The notes beneath the pieces were generated by a model, which saw nothing but the letters and a program-made list of their open reading frames with translations, did no database searches and was not told the DNA's origin. From contig JAILLP010000004.1 of assembly GCA_024693065.1 (NCBI GenBank), positions 62,001 to 126,000 on the forward strand: DNA of 64,000 bases, in the 5' to 3' direction. Shown here one piece after another: positions 30,495 through 39,681 of this stretch. The first letter of the stretch is position 1. Each line of letters begins with the position of its first letter. Position numbers and translations under genes: made by a program. This DNA comes from Paludibacteraceae bacterium (lineage in GTDB: Bacteria > Bacteroidota > Bacteroidia > Bacteroidales > Paludibacteraceae).

Positions 30495-32150
30495 ATGGAA
30501 ACAATGGAAAAGAAAACGGAACAGATGGACCTGCTGATGGCAGTGGAAAAGGTAGTGGAACTGTCGAAAGGCTCTCATTTGGATGAGGATTTCTTCCAAA
30601 AAGCGGCGTCGCCTCTCAAGATGATTGGTGACACGTTGGATCTCAGCGTGGAACAAAGTGTGTTGATGTCATTGCTGATAGAGAAAAGTGAGTCTGGTTA
30701 TGTCTCGATTTCTAATCTGGCAGACTATTTGCAATGTACCACGACTCGCATAATCCGCTATACGCATACCATTGATGAACTGAAAGAAAGAAAATTAGTA
30801 CGTTATCGTCATTACGATGACAAATCAGTAGCATATCGGGTTCCCGCAGATGTTGTCGAAGCCTTTAAACGGGGAGAGAAATATACACCCCAAAGTAGTA
30901 CATGTCTAAGTTGTGTTGAATTCTTTTGCGCCGTAAATGACATCATGGAAGACAGAATTGATAAAGGAATAATTACAGAGGAAGAATCTATTTCAAATCT
31001 TCTGGATTTATGTGAAGACAACAAGCATTTGCCGTTTGTGAAAAAAATGGATGAATATGGTCTGAATAGAGACGAAAAGACGATTCTTCTCTTGTTTTCT
31101 CATAAATGCGTTAACGAAGAGAAAGATATCCATTTCTATGATTTCATTTCCTTCTATGGCAAACCGATTATTGCGCGGCATAGGTGGAATCCCTTTGTGG
31201 AAAACAAACATATACTGCAACAATTGGGACTTGTTGAACATTGTAATGAGAATGGTTTTGCCAGCATTGATTCGTTTTGCCTAAGTAAGAAGGCTAAAGA
31301 GTCTCTATTCCCTGAATTGAAACTGACATCAAATAGTGGGGAAAAGGTGAGAAATATTGTCAAACATGATAGTATTGTCCCTAAGCAACTCTATTACGAT
31401 AGCGGGGTGGCGACACAAGTGTCAGACCTGAATCGCTTGCTGGAGGAAACCACCTATCACACCATTTGCGAACGGATGAAAGAGAAGGGCTATCGCTATG
31501 GATTCACTTGCCTCTTCTACGGGTCACCTGGCACGGGAAAGACAGAGGCAGTCCTCCAATTGGCTCGTCAGACGGGTCGCGACATCCTGCAGGTGAATAT
31601 CCCTGAAATTAAAAGTTGTTGGGTGGGCGAAAGTGAGAAAAACATAAAGGAAGTATTTGATCAATATCGTATGCTAGTTGCGCAATCAGACATTGCCCCC
31701 ATCCTGCTTTTCAACGAGGCGGACGCTATCATCGGCAAGCGACGTGAAGGTGCGGACCAAGCGGTTGACAAGATGGAGAACGCCATCCAAAACATTATTC
31801 TACAGGAGATGGAGACCCTCGACGGTATTCTTATCGCCACGACGAATCTTGCCCAAAATATGGATAAGGCTTTTGAACGACGGTTCCTCTACAAAATCCA
31901 ATTCAACAAGCCTACGCTTGAGGTCCGTACTAGCATTTGGCACACCATGTTGCCGGATCTGGCAGAGGAGAATATCCGCTTGTTGGCTGAAAAATATGAT
32001 TTCAGCGGTGGCCAAATAGAGAACGTCGCCCGCCACTATACCATCGACACCATCCTCCACAGCGAAACATCATCGTCTATGGAATCTCTCTTTTACCATT
32101 GCGAGAATGAACAGCTGGGTAATGCGACAAAGAGACGTGTTGGTTTTTAA
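30495..32150 (+). CDS. AAA+ ATPase with N-terminal helical/wHTH region
   Basis: 551 residues. Residues 1-300 are helical, with a winged-helix-like segment (YVSISNLADYLQCTTTRIIR, about 69-88). The AAA+ module has Walker A GSPGTGKT (343-350), Walker B ILLFNEAD (403-410; Asn in place of the usual Asp), sensor 1 N451 and an arginine finger ERRF (461-464), as in Cdc48/SpoVK-type unfoldases. First gene of a three-gene cassette: 12 nt to the RavA-like gene. It could deliver or remodel clients for the RavA-ViaA-like pair. The N-for-D change in Walker B may reduce ATP turnover. Confidence 0.85.
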   Translation: METMEKKTEQMDLLMAVEKVVELSKGSHLDEDFFQKAASPLKMIGDTLDLSVEQSVLMSLLIEKSESGYVSISNLADYLQCTTTRIIRYTHTIDELKERKLVRYRHYDDKSVAYRVPADVVEAFKRGEKYTPQSSTCLSCVEFFCAVNDIMEDRIDKGIITEEESISNLLDLCEDNKHLPFVKKMDEYGLNRDEKTILLLFSHKCVNEEKDIHFYDFISFYGKPIIARHRWNPFVENKHILQQLGLVEHCNENGFASIDSFCLSKKAKESLFPELKLTSNSGEKVRNIVKHDSIVPKQLYYDSGVATQVSDLNRLLEETTYHTICERMKEKGYRYGFTCLFYGSPGTGKTEAVLQLARQTGRDILQVNIPEIKSCWVGESEKNIKEVFDQYRMLVAQSDIAPILLFNEADAIIGKRREGADQAVDKMENAIQNIILQEMETLDGILIATTNLAQNMDKAFERRFLYKIQFNKPTLEVRTSIWHTMLPDLAEENIRLLAEKYDFSGGQIENVARHYTIDTILHSETSSSMESLFYHCENEQLGNATKRRVGF

Positions 32151-32162
32151 ACAGATAAATAT

Positions 32163-33725
32163 ATGAAGCCCGATAGCCAAATAAAATCATTGCTCAAAGC
32201 CCTCTCTCAAGGGGTCTATGAGAAAGAACATATTATTGCTATGGCAATGCTTTGTGCCATAGCAGGTGAGAGTTTCTTCCTGCTCGGACCTCCAGGGACG
32301 GCGAAGAGTTTAGTGGCTCGTCGTCTGAAACTCGCCTTCAAAGAGGGTCAATCGTTCGAATATCTTATGTCTCGTTTCAGTACGCCAGATGAGATATTCG
32401 GACCCGTATCTATTTCCTTGCTGAAAAACGAGGATAGATACGAACGTGTGGTGGATGGTTTCCTACCCACCGCCACCATTGTTTTCCTTGATGAGATATG
32501 GAAAGCTAGTCCGAGCATACAGAATGCCTTGCTGACTGCCCTCAATGAGCGTATATTCCAAAACGGACGTAACACCATCTCTTTGCCCATGAAACTCTTG
32601 ATAGCCGCAAGCAATGAACTACCAGCTGAGGATGAAGGTCTCGAAGCATTGTGGGATAGGTTTCTGGTGCGCATGGTGTCAAACTGTATTCAGAATGAGA
32701 AAACTTTCTATAAAATGATTCGTCAACAATCGTTTGAGTCACCTATGATAGGAGAAAACTCACTGATAACAGAAGAACAGTACAGCCAGTGGCAGAAAGA
32801 GATAGATGCGATTGATGTTCCCAATGAGATATGCGACATCATCACCTTAATACGCAAAGGTTTCAAGAAGGAGATTCAAAAGGAGGAAATAAACAAAATG
32901 AACTACTATGTCTCTGACCGTCGTTGGAAGAAATGTGTCCATCTAATGCAGGCATCCGCTTTTTTGAACGGCAGGAAGAGTATTGACATGACGGATGTTC
33001 CTATCCTTATGCACTGTCTATGGAATAGGGATGAGACAATTCCCACTGTGATTGATGTGATAGGACGTAGTTTTACAGAAGCAATAGACAGTAAACTAAA
33101 GAAGTTGGAAAAGGAGATTGAACAAGCCTTGAAGAAGGCATCGGAACTGCCAAAAGAGGAGGGTGATAAGAATAACTTGCCCCCAAAATTTGCGTTGTTC
33201 AACTATTTCTATTATACAATACGTGATTACAAAGATGGTAAATGTCTTTTCTACAAATCTGACTACAATTATATCAGTGTTGATACTCCATTGGATGGTA
33301 TCATCTATAAGGATGATAAGAAACAAGCATGGATTATTCATGCCATCTATACGGGAGCTCCATTTGACTATAAAGTGAGGGATAATACAGACGTGAAGAA
33401 AATCAAACTGCAGAAATGCAAAAATGGTATAATCATTGATGGCACTCCCTATGGTTTTGAGAGACAGCCTGGAGATTCGTCATCAGAGGATAGAATGTTG
33501 GACGATGAGAATGGTAAGGCACCCAACATGGCAGATCTCGTTATTGCAACAATAGACAATGAGATACGACCACAATTTGCAAAACTGCAAGCATTGTTCA
33601 CTAAGACGAAAAACACCTTTCTTTCTGATGATGACTTGAGTCTAATGAAGAATTATCTTACGAAATGCGGCATGCACATTGAGGAGATTTATGTGAAAGC
33701 ACAGAATACACAGAAATTGCTCTGA
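32163..33725 (+). CDS. MoxR-family AAA+ ATPase, RavA-like
   Basis: 520 residues. MoxR/RavA AAA+ core: FFLLGPPGTAKSLVARRLKL (Walker A), RFSTPDEIFGPVSISLLKNE, IVFLDEIWKA (Walker B), LLTALNERIF and IAASNELP (sensor 1). A RavA-type C-terminal region follows (DRRWKKCVHLMQASAFLNGR), then about 200 extra residues with a basic strand-rich part. RavA-like ATPases work with vWA partners as chaperone-like motors, acting on membrane or metal-cofactor proteins in E. coli. It is 5 nt upstream of the vWA gene. Confidence 0.88.
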   Translation: MKPDSQIKSLLKALSQGVYEKEHIIAMAMLCAIAGESFFLLGPPGTAKSLVARRLKLAFKEGQSFEYLMSRFSTPDEIFGPVSISLLKNEDRYERVVDGFLPTATIVFLDEIWKASPSIQNALLTALNERIFQNGRNTISLPMKLLIAASNELPAEDEGLEALWDRFLVRMVSNCIQNEKTFYKMIRQQSFESPMIGENSLITEEQYSQWQKEIDAIDVPNEICDIITLIRKGFKKEIQKEEINKMNYYVSDRRWKKCVHLMQASAFLNGRKSIDMTDVPILMHCLWNRDETIPTVIDVIGRSFTEAIDSKLKKLEKEIEQALKKASELPKEEGDKNNLPPKFALFNYFYYTIRDYKDGKCLFYKSDYNYISVDTPLDGIIYKDDKKQAWIIHAIYTGAPFDYKVRDNTDVKKIKLQKCKNGIIIDGTPYGFERQPGDSSSEDRMLDDENGKAPNMADLVIATIDNEIRPQFAKLQALFTKTKNTFLSDDDLSLMKNYLTKCGMHIEEIYVKAQNTQKLL

Positions 33726-33730
33726 CGATT

Positions 33731-35116
33731 ATGGATATAGCAAAGAAAATAGAAGAATATGATGAGGCGTTTGACTTCTATATGGACAGGGGTGAACTAC
33801 CTGACTATATTCCTCATGATGATCTGTTGGGTGGGTTCCTTGCTCAGACGATTCATGACAACCCCCAATTGGAGAGCCAAGATCCATTGTGGAAGGATTT
33901 ACTGAAAGAGGAGGTGATGAAATTCATAGATGTTATGCTCCAAGTGTTCCAACCGATGGAGGAACAATACCGAAAGGAGAAAGATTTTATTCTTGCATTC
34001 CTTGATGGTAGTTTGGAAGCGAAACGACAAATGTGGTTTCATGCAAAGAACATCATCACTTCTGATTATTTAAAGGAGCAAGTTAATATCAGTGGCTATG
34101 AAGAACTATTGAGGAAAACAGACGCTCACGACATAGAGAAAAAGGAAGTCATTCTGACTACCTTGGCAAAAGACTGGGATAAAGCTTGTGACGAGGAATT
34201 CAAACGAAAGGAACAAACTGCTTTGCATCATTACCGTAAAAACTGGGAGATGCACTTGAGAGAATGTGGACTTTCTGACTACAAGGAACACAAACGTATT
34301 GAGAAGATTGTCTATTCATATCCTGCATTGGCAGAGATCGTTCGTGTCATCGGACGGGAACAACCGAACCGAATAGATGAAATGGACGAGATGATCAAAA
34401 AGTATCTGCCCATCTTGCCCTCGCCACCCAAGCCTGCCGTGGAGATTGAGGAAATCACGACAGGACAAAACTTGCAACACATGATGCCTGTTGAAATGGC
34501 TATCATGTCTGACCATGAAACAGAAGATTTATTCTATCTGAAATATACTTCGCAGAAACTTCAGTTGTTTGCCAGCAAACCGAAAGAGGAAAGTAAAATA
34601 AAGTTGGACAAACAGCGTATGGTAAAGCCACGACTGGAAAAAGGTCCAATCATTGTATGTCTTGATACTAGCGGATCTATGGGAGGAAAACCTATTCAGT
34701 TGGCAAAATGCTTGTTGCTTCAACTCTTGAGTATGGCAAAGAAACAGAAACGGAAATGCTTTTTGATAACATTCTCAGTTCGGGCCAATTGTCTTGATCT
34801 GTCTCGATATGGTGCATGGAATCAGTTGAATAAGTTCTTAGAAAACTATTTCTCGGGAGGAACAGATGGGGAAGAGATGCTGAATGCCGCATTGAAGATG
34901 TTGCAGAGTTCCAACTTCGCCATGGCAGACGTTCTTGTCATCAGCGATTTCTGCTTCAACACACCTTTAGAACGAACCCGAAAGAAAATGAATACGGAAC
35001 ACGACAAAGGAACACGATTCTATGGACTTCAGATTGACAATATATCTGACTGTTATAATGAAATTCTCGATAAGATTTGGCATGTAAAGATAGATAATAA
35101 GCTCATTTTGGGGTGA
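33731..35116 (+). CDS. vWA-domain protein, ViaA-like
   Basis: 461 residues. A helical N-terminal region of about 270 residues is followed by a C-terminal von Willebrand A domain with the MIDAS motif DTSGSMGG (DxSxS), the Thr in SGGTDGEE and the Asp in DVLVISDF. This is the order of ViaA, the partner of RavA. It would bind a divalent cation and couple the MoxR ATPase to clients. Third gene of the cassette; the right flank carries a palindrome copy at 35165. Confidence 0.88.
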   Translation: MDIAKKIEEYDEAFDFYMDRGELPDYIPHDDLLGGFLAQTIHDNPQLESQDPLWKDLLKEEVMKFIDVMLQVFQPMEEQYRKEKDFILAFLDGSLEAKRQMWFHAKNIITSDYLKEQVNISGYEELLRKTDAHDIEKKEVILTTLAKDWDKACDEEFKRKEQTALHHYRKNWEMHLRECGLSDYKEHKRIEKIVYSYPALAEIVRVIGREQPNRIDEMDEMIKKYLPILPSPPKPAVEIEEITTGQNLQHMMPVEMAIMSDHETEDLFYLKYTSQKLQLFASKPKEESKIKLDKQRMVKPRLEKGPIIVCLDTSGSMGGKPIQLAKCLLLQLLSMAKKQKRKCFLITFSVRANCLDLSRYGAWNQLNKFLENYFSGGTDGEEMLNAALKMLQSSNFAMADVLVISDFCFNTPLERTRKKMNTEHDKGTRFYGLQIDNISDCYNEILDKIWHVKIDNKLILG

Positions 35117-35121
35117 ATTTT

Positions 35122-35192
35122 AAATGTTTGTGATATAAAATACGGGTTGTGTTGGTGCCGTGCCGTACAGACGCAATGCATTGCGTCTCTAT
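35122..35192. repeat. Right-flank repeat of the AAA/RavA/ViaA cassette
   Basis: ATGTTTGTGAT...GGGTTGTGTTGGTGCCGTGC leads into the palindrome at 35165-35192 (GTACAGACGCAATGCATTGC...). The same order occurs left of the cassette at 30282-30352 (ATGTTTGTGAT...GGGTTGCGTAGGTGCCGTTC, then the palindrome). Confidence 0.85.
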
Positions 35193-35256
35193 AAGGAACC
35201 ATTGTCGCAATACATCTAAAGAATTTTTGTATATTTGACAAACAGATTTATAGCCC

Positions 35257-35631
35257 ATGAAACGTAAAATTATAACCGCAATAATTGGTATAGTCATCCT
35301 GATACCTTTGGGACTGATCTCAAGGCGTATCAGTTGGATCCCCGCGGAAACGGGCGATGCGCTTTGGGCGATGATGGTCTTTTGCTTCTGGCGCATCATC
35401 TTGTGCAGAAAAGCCTTGCTTACCGTTGCGGTCGTAAGCTTAGCCACCGCCTATCTCGTGGAGTTCTCTCAGCTGATCACCTGGCCGTGGCTCGTCTCCT
35501 TTCGCAGCACCACCCTCGGTCACTTGGTGCTCGGACAAGGTTTCCTCTGGGTCGATTTGCTGGCCTATACGATAGGTGTCGGGTGCATCTATTGGGTGTT
35601 TAGTAGGATGCGGCACGAAAGAATGTGTTGA
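35257..35631 (+). CDS. DUF2809 membrane protein
   Basis: 124 residues with four predicted membrane helices. WRIILCRKALLTVAVVSLAT, ATAYLVEFSQL and STTLGHLVLGQGFLWVDLLAYT match the DUF2809 family of small inner-membrane proteins. Function unknown. Monocistronic, between the repeat-flanked cassette and the duplicated secreted genes. Confidence 0.85.
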   Translation: MKRKIITAIIGIVILIPLGLISRRISWIPAETGDALWAMMVFCFWRIILCRKALLTVAVVSLATAYLVEFSQLITWPWLVSFRSTTLGHLVLGQGFLWVDLLAYTIGVGCIYWVFSRMRHERMC

Positions 35632-35649
35632 ACGTGAGATATTTACAAT

Positions 35650-36072
35650 ATGATTGCCAAAAAGTTAATACTAGTTCTGCTTCTGCTAATTCCCTCTTTA
35701 ATGTCCTATCCGAAACAAGGAGCGGACAGGACTGTGAGATTGCAGGTTAACGTGTTTGGGCGTGATTGGACATTTCCGCAAGATACGGTCACACAAAAAA
35801 TCATCCTTGAGTTTATCGAGGATGCGCAACTGGCAGAAGACGAGTTTTTGGAAGTCAGAGCAAGAGGGAAAAAAGAGTATAAAGAGTATAGTATACGATT
35901 GTCTCAAGAGAAGGCCAATTGGCTAAGACAATGGATTCTTGAAAATGTTTCTGTCCCAATAAAGGTCGTAGCTGTAGGCGTTGCCGATCACGATCCTTTG
36001 GTGGAAAATCCCCAAACGGACTACGAACGGGAGATGAACATGTTTGTGGATATTAGGGTGGCGCTGGAATGA
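35650..36072 (+). CDS. Exported protein, copy 1 of a local duplication
   Basis: 140 residues with a signal peptide (MIAKKLILVLLLLIPSLMSY). The mature part (VNVFGRDWTFPQDTVTQKII, SQEKANWLRQWILENVSVPI, VAVGVADHDPLVENPQTDYE, MNMFVDIRV) has the periodicity of an OmpA-C-like fold: SQ-R-A..V..., then a GVAD.. loop and a final strand. Nearly identical to 37291-37713. Peptidoglycan binding is a weak inference. Confidence 0.75.
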   Translation: MIAKKLILVLLLLIPSLMSYPKQGADRTVRLQVNVFGRDWTFPQDTVTQKIILEFIEDAQLAEDEFLEVRARGKKEYKEYSIRLSQEKANWLRQWILENVSVPIKVVAVGVADHDPLVENPQTDYEREMNMFVDIRVALE

Positions 36073-36257
36073 GTTGCTATGACAAGGAGAAATTTCACGA
36101 GATGGGCATAAATCTACAGTTTTTGCGACGCAACGAAGAGATCCGCTATAAGCAGTATTCTGATGAGTTTGTTCAAGATCTGAGCATCATTGATTTGATG
36201 ATGTTCTGTTCGCGAGACGAGTTGCATGAAATATTGATTCGGTATCATTTTTTATGA
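36069..36257 (+). CDS. Small protein coupled to the copy-1 gene
   Basis: 62 residues. The ATG overlaps the stop of the preceding gene (ATGA), which supports translation. Acidic and helical at the end (FVQDLSIIDLMMFCSRDELH). No family recognised, and no counterpart after copy 2. Confidence 0.5.
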   Translation: MSCYDKEKFHEMGINLQFLRRNEEIRYKQYSDEFVQDLSIIDLMMFCSRDELHEILIRYHFL

Positions 36258-36296
36258 AAATGTTTCTTTTTTTCATAGATTTGTCGCTCACGAACA

Positions 36297-37241
36297 ATGT
36301 CAAGTATGTTGAAAGCGATAAAATATTTTCTTCCCCTTCTTTCTGTATTTCTCCTTTGTTGTTCGAATAGTGCAAAAAAGGAAGAGAGGAAGTCTGAATG
36401 TACACAGGGGAAAGACTCTACTTCAGTTTTCAGTTTGATAAATAAGAAAACCGATTGGGAAGTGGATGGTCTTAAAGGAAAAGTACAAGAGGTGGATTTT
36501 CATGAAGGAAAGGTGCAAGAGGTGGATGGAAAGGTACAAGAGGTGAATATTCCTTGGTCCTCGGGTTACGCAATGTATAACATAAAGGGTAAGCGAATTA
36601 AGCAATATAAAGATGGCGTTCTAACATCTTATTTATATGATGAAGAAGGAAACTGCATAGGGTCAACAAATACCATATCTGAATGTGAGGAAAGAGGTTA
36701 TTTCTATGTACCAACAAAAAGGGTCTTCAAACTGGATGAAAGGGGTAACAAAATAAAAGAACTAAGATATAATGGAAATGGAACTTTGCTTGGATGGAGC
36801 GAATACATCTATGATGACATTACAAATGAGAGGAACGAACTGTCGTATAGGTCGGGAGGAAATTTGGAGAGTACCTGTTTGCTCAAATACGATATGAATG
36901 GGAATATGGTTGAATCATTAGGTATAACCTACTTTAATAAGGGGGATACCCTTATCCGCAAGAACAGTTGGAACTATGTGCGTACATACAATGAGAAGGG
37001 TTACATAACACATGAGAAGGAAAAATGGGGTAATAAATGGGATAAATCTGTTGAGTATATATACGACGAGAAAGGAAACCTTGCGGAAAAAAATGAAAGA
37101 GGGAACGATTACTATACGAAATTTGTTTATAAACACGACTCAATAGGAAACATAATAGAGGAAACCCAAATTAGGACTTGGAATCGGACAAAGAAAAAAG
37201 ATACAATAGTCGAAAGACATAGTTATAAATATTATGAGTAA
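36297..37241 (+). CDS. Lipoprotein with YD/RHS-like repeats
   Basis: 314 residues with a lipoprotein signal (YFLPLLSVFLLCCSNSAKKE). After a hydrophilic stretch, three imperfect GKVQEV units occur at about 62-85. The rest is made of RHS/YD-type repeats (YDEEGN, LDERGNKIKELRYNGNGTLL, YNEKGYITHEKEK, YDEKGNLAEKNERGN). There is no C-terminal toxin-like domain. Such YD-repeat lipoproteins are common in Bacteroidales envelopes, with unknown role. It lies between two near-identical genes, so it may have been inserted by, or carried along in, the duplication. Confidence 0.8.
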   Translation: MSSMLKAIKYFLPLLSVFLLCCSNSAKKEERKSECTQGKDSTSVFSLINKKTDWEVDGLKGKVQEVDFHEGKVQEVDGKVQEVNIPWSSGYAMYNIKGKRIKQYKDGVLTSYLYDEEGNCIGSTNTISECEERGYFYVPTKRVFKLDERGNKIKELRYNGNGTLLGWSEYIYDDITNERNELSYRSGGNLESTCLLKYDMNGNMVESLGITYFNKGDTLIRKNSWNYVRTYNEKGYITHEKEKWGNKWDKSVEYIYDEKGNLAEKNERGNDYYTKFVYKHDSIGNIIEETQIRTWNRTKKKDTIVERHSYKYYE

Positions 37242-37290
37242 TTCGTTGTACATGAAATGGTTAGCAGTAATGGCAACGTATATCTATAAT

Positions 37291-37713
37291 ATGATTACCA
37301 AAAGGTTAATCCTGCTTCTGCTTCTGCTCATTCCCTCTTTAATGTCCTATTCGAAACAAGGATCGGACAGGATCTTGAGATTGCAGGTTAACGTGTTTGG
37401 GCGTGATTGGACATTTCCGCAAGATACGGTCACACAAAAAATCATCCTTGAGTTTATCGAGGATGCGCAACTGGCAGAAGACGAGTTTTTGGAAGTCAGA
37501 GCAAGAGGGGAAAAAGAGTATAAAGAGTATAGTATACGATTGTCTCAAGAGAAGGCCAATTGGCTAAGACAATGGATACTTGAAAATGTTTCTGTCCCAA
37601 TAAAGATTGTGGCTGTCGGCATAGCCGATCATGAACCCCTGGTGGAGAATCCCCAAACGGACTATGAACGAGATTTGAATATGTTTGTGGATATTAGGGT
37701 GGTGCGGGAATAG
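37291..37713 (+). CDS. Exported protein, copy 2 of a local duplication
   Basis: 140 residues from ATG 37291, the position equivalent to copy 1; the frame is open upstream without homology. Long stretches are identical to 35650-36072 at the DNA level (for example 37384-37506 against 35743-35865). Differences cluster at the signal peptide and C-terminus (VRE for ALE). The duplication is recent or maintained by gene conversion. Confidence 0.78.
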   Translation: MITKRLILLLLLLIPSLMSYSKQGSDRILRLQVNVFGRDWTFPQDTVTQKIILEFIEDAQLAEDEFLEVRARGEKEYKEYSIRLSQEKANWLRQWILENVSVPIKIVAVGIADHEPLVENPQTDYERDLNMFVDIRVVRE

Positions 37714-37871
37714 ATTTTTTATGCAATAAATACTTTGTACTGCATAAAATTGTATGTTTTTTATGCAATAGACTTTATAACCCCCCAAAAAGTGTTTGGA
37801 AGACGTTGCCTCCGTAACTCCGTACATGCGTAGCGAAATGGAGGATGTGCGAAGGAGGTTACTGAAAAAAA

Positions 37872-37906
37872 CACGAAAAGGTTGTGACGTTACAACCTTT
37901 TTCGTG
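37872..37906. terminator. Bidirectional terminator
   Basis: CACGAAAAGGTTGT (37872-37885) with ACAACCTTTTTCGTG (37892-37906), between convergent genes. Confidence 0.85.
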
Positions 37907-37928
37907 GTTTATGAGTTATGCTTGCCGC

Positions 37929-38741
37929 TCAGTTTTTAGCGTTGATGAGATCCCTAAAATCATCGTAAATGACCTCCACGAAATCGGTGTCTGACAGGTT
38001 GATTTGTCCCTGAAACACAGATGAGAACATAATGTGTTTCGCTTCCTTCTTCCATTCTTCGACTTCGTGGGAGTCCCAACCGTCGTATCCATTGAGGTAT
38101 TCATAGGTCCGTGCGTATTCCCTTAGACGATCTGCGGTGTAATTGAGATTGTCGACGATTGATCCTGTCGGACCTTGGTCGGCACAGATGATCACATCCT
38201 TGCAGCCAAACAACTTTGCCCGATTGTATATCTGCATCCGGTAATCGTGCAGCCGTTCTCTGTTTTCGTCCAGTTGATGGAATGTCCTTTCCAAGTGGTT
38301 CCATCTTCCTTGACTGTGTATGTCGAGATCTACGTTTTCTTTGAAGATACGAATGCCTAAGTTCCTCTCATCATCCTCTATTTCGTATAGTTCGAAGGGC
38401 TCTTCCGGCTCATATAGTATGTCTGATGCCCAATCATTCGCGAAAGTCGCCTTGCGCAATTTGTCTATGCCTACTAAATCCTGTATCTGCTTCACTTGGT
38501 AGTCCGCGACAGTCATCAGTAGGGGACTCTTGGAATCGTCCACTTCGTATCTTCCCAGCTCAATTAATTCCTGCTTGTTTTTGTAATGTATGACATTACT
38601 TGCAATATCATACTCGTATTTTTTGTAGTAAGCGAGTGTGACATTCCGCTCCATCCTTTTGGCTATCTCTTGGGCGGTTTTATGTGGATCATCAACGGGC
38701 AGGTCATGCCCAAGTCCTATTTGCACTACATCCCATCCCAT
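37929..38741 (-). CDS. Unknown cytoplasmic protein
   Basis: 270 residues, no signal peptide, rich in acidic and aromatic residues. Visible features: HDLPVDDPHKTAQEIAKRME near the start, IYNRAKLFGCKDVIICADQG in the middle, and EVEEWKKEAKHIMFSSVFQG near the end. The ADQGPTGSIVDN loop suggests an alpha/beta fold. The type resembles uncharacterised single-gene proteins found beside toxin-immunity loci, but no family can be named. Monocistronic. Confidence 0.7.
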   Translation of the reverse strand: MGWDVVQIGLGHDLPVDDPHKTAQEIAKRMERNVTLAYYKKYEYDIASNVIHYKNKQELIELGRYEVDDSKSPLLMTVADYQVKQIQDLVGIDKLRKATFANDWASDILYEPEEPFELYEIEDDERNLGIRIFKENVDLDIHSQGRWNHLERTFHQLDENRERLHDYRMQIYNRAKLFGCKDVIICADQGPTGSIVDNLNYTADRLREYARTYEYLNGYDGWDSHEVEEWKKEAKHIMFSSVFQGQINLSDTDFVEVIYDDFRDLINAKN

Positions 38742-38909
38742 GGCTTTCCCTTTTTTTTTCTGTGTAGAATCTATTTGTCGAGGCAGTGAATAATATTTGT
38801 AAATATAAGCAATTGCTTGGATTGTTGGATATGAAGAGGAAATAAAATAGAAAAATACTTGGGAAAGGTTGTATTTTTGTAAATTGACAGAAAATAACAG
38901 ACATCGCTT

Positions 38910-39410
38910 ATGGAATGTATAATAATCATAATAGTCGCCATTATTGTCTTTCTCTTTGTCAAAAATTACACCAAACGGAAACTGACATTTACGGTTTTGG
39001 CTATATCGTTTTTATTTTCAATTTTTCCATGTTCTTTTGTAATAGAGTCTGGCGATGGTCCAGGCGATGGATTTATATTCTTAATTATATATATTTTTGC
39101 TATCGTTCCTTGGCTGATAATGTTGATGATGATAAACACAAAGAATTCCAACACATTTTATGAGCTATGTTGCGGGTTTACTATCATCATGGCTATTGTG
39201 TTCGGCTTTATTTGTTTTGAGGCGAGGTTACAGTCTTCCATCATCTACGCTCTACTTTTATTTATTGTAAACACAGCATTTTATATCCTATGTGCATACA
39301 CTATAGAAAAAGCTAAAACTACGCCAATGAAAATCGTGGCAGTCGCTTTAGCTCTTGCATCCTTTATTGTGCCATACGGTTTTATGGGGCTATGGATTAA
39401 GTGTATATAG
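38910..39410 (+). CDS. Small integral membrane protein, unknown
   Basis: 166 residues with five hydrophobic helices (about 1-17, 24-46, 52-73, 84-105 and 111-165 in part). No catalytic motif visible. AT-rich. The 270 bp up to the HipA gene hold nothing recognisable. Confidence 0.65.
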   Translation: MECIIIIIVAIIVFLFVKNYTKRKLTFTVLAISFLFSIFPCSFVIESGDGPGDGFIFLIIYIFAIVPWLIMLMMINTKNSNTFYELCCGFTIIMAIVFGFICFEARLQSSIIYALLLFIVNTAFYILCAYTIEKAKTTPMKIVAVALALASFIVPYGFMGLWIKCI

Positions 39411-39681
39411 CAGACCTTTTTTATGACAAATTTAGTCTACTTTCCTACGCACCAACGGCAATCCGAAAGTTTTTTGGAAGTAAGTTAAAGTGCAAATGCT
39501 TGATAATAGGTACTATGATGATTTGATTTGTACCATGCCTTTTTGCTCGATTTGAGAAATTCTCGTCTGAATGTATTATTCCATTGAATATCAACGAGTT
39601 TCTTTTTGCTCACTACATGTCCTATTTACGTTGCAAACGTTACACATTTTTCACGAAAAACGTGCGGAATGTGCTTCTTTG

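Noticed and set aside
30060-30656. Coding frames across the repeat cluster on both strands
   Set aside because: They run through palindromes and R2 copies and have low-complexity, repeat-derived peptides.
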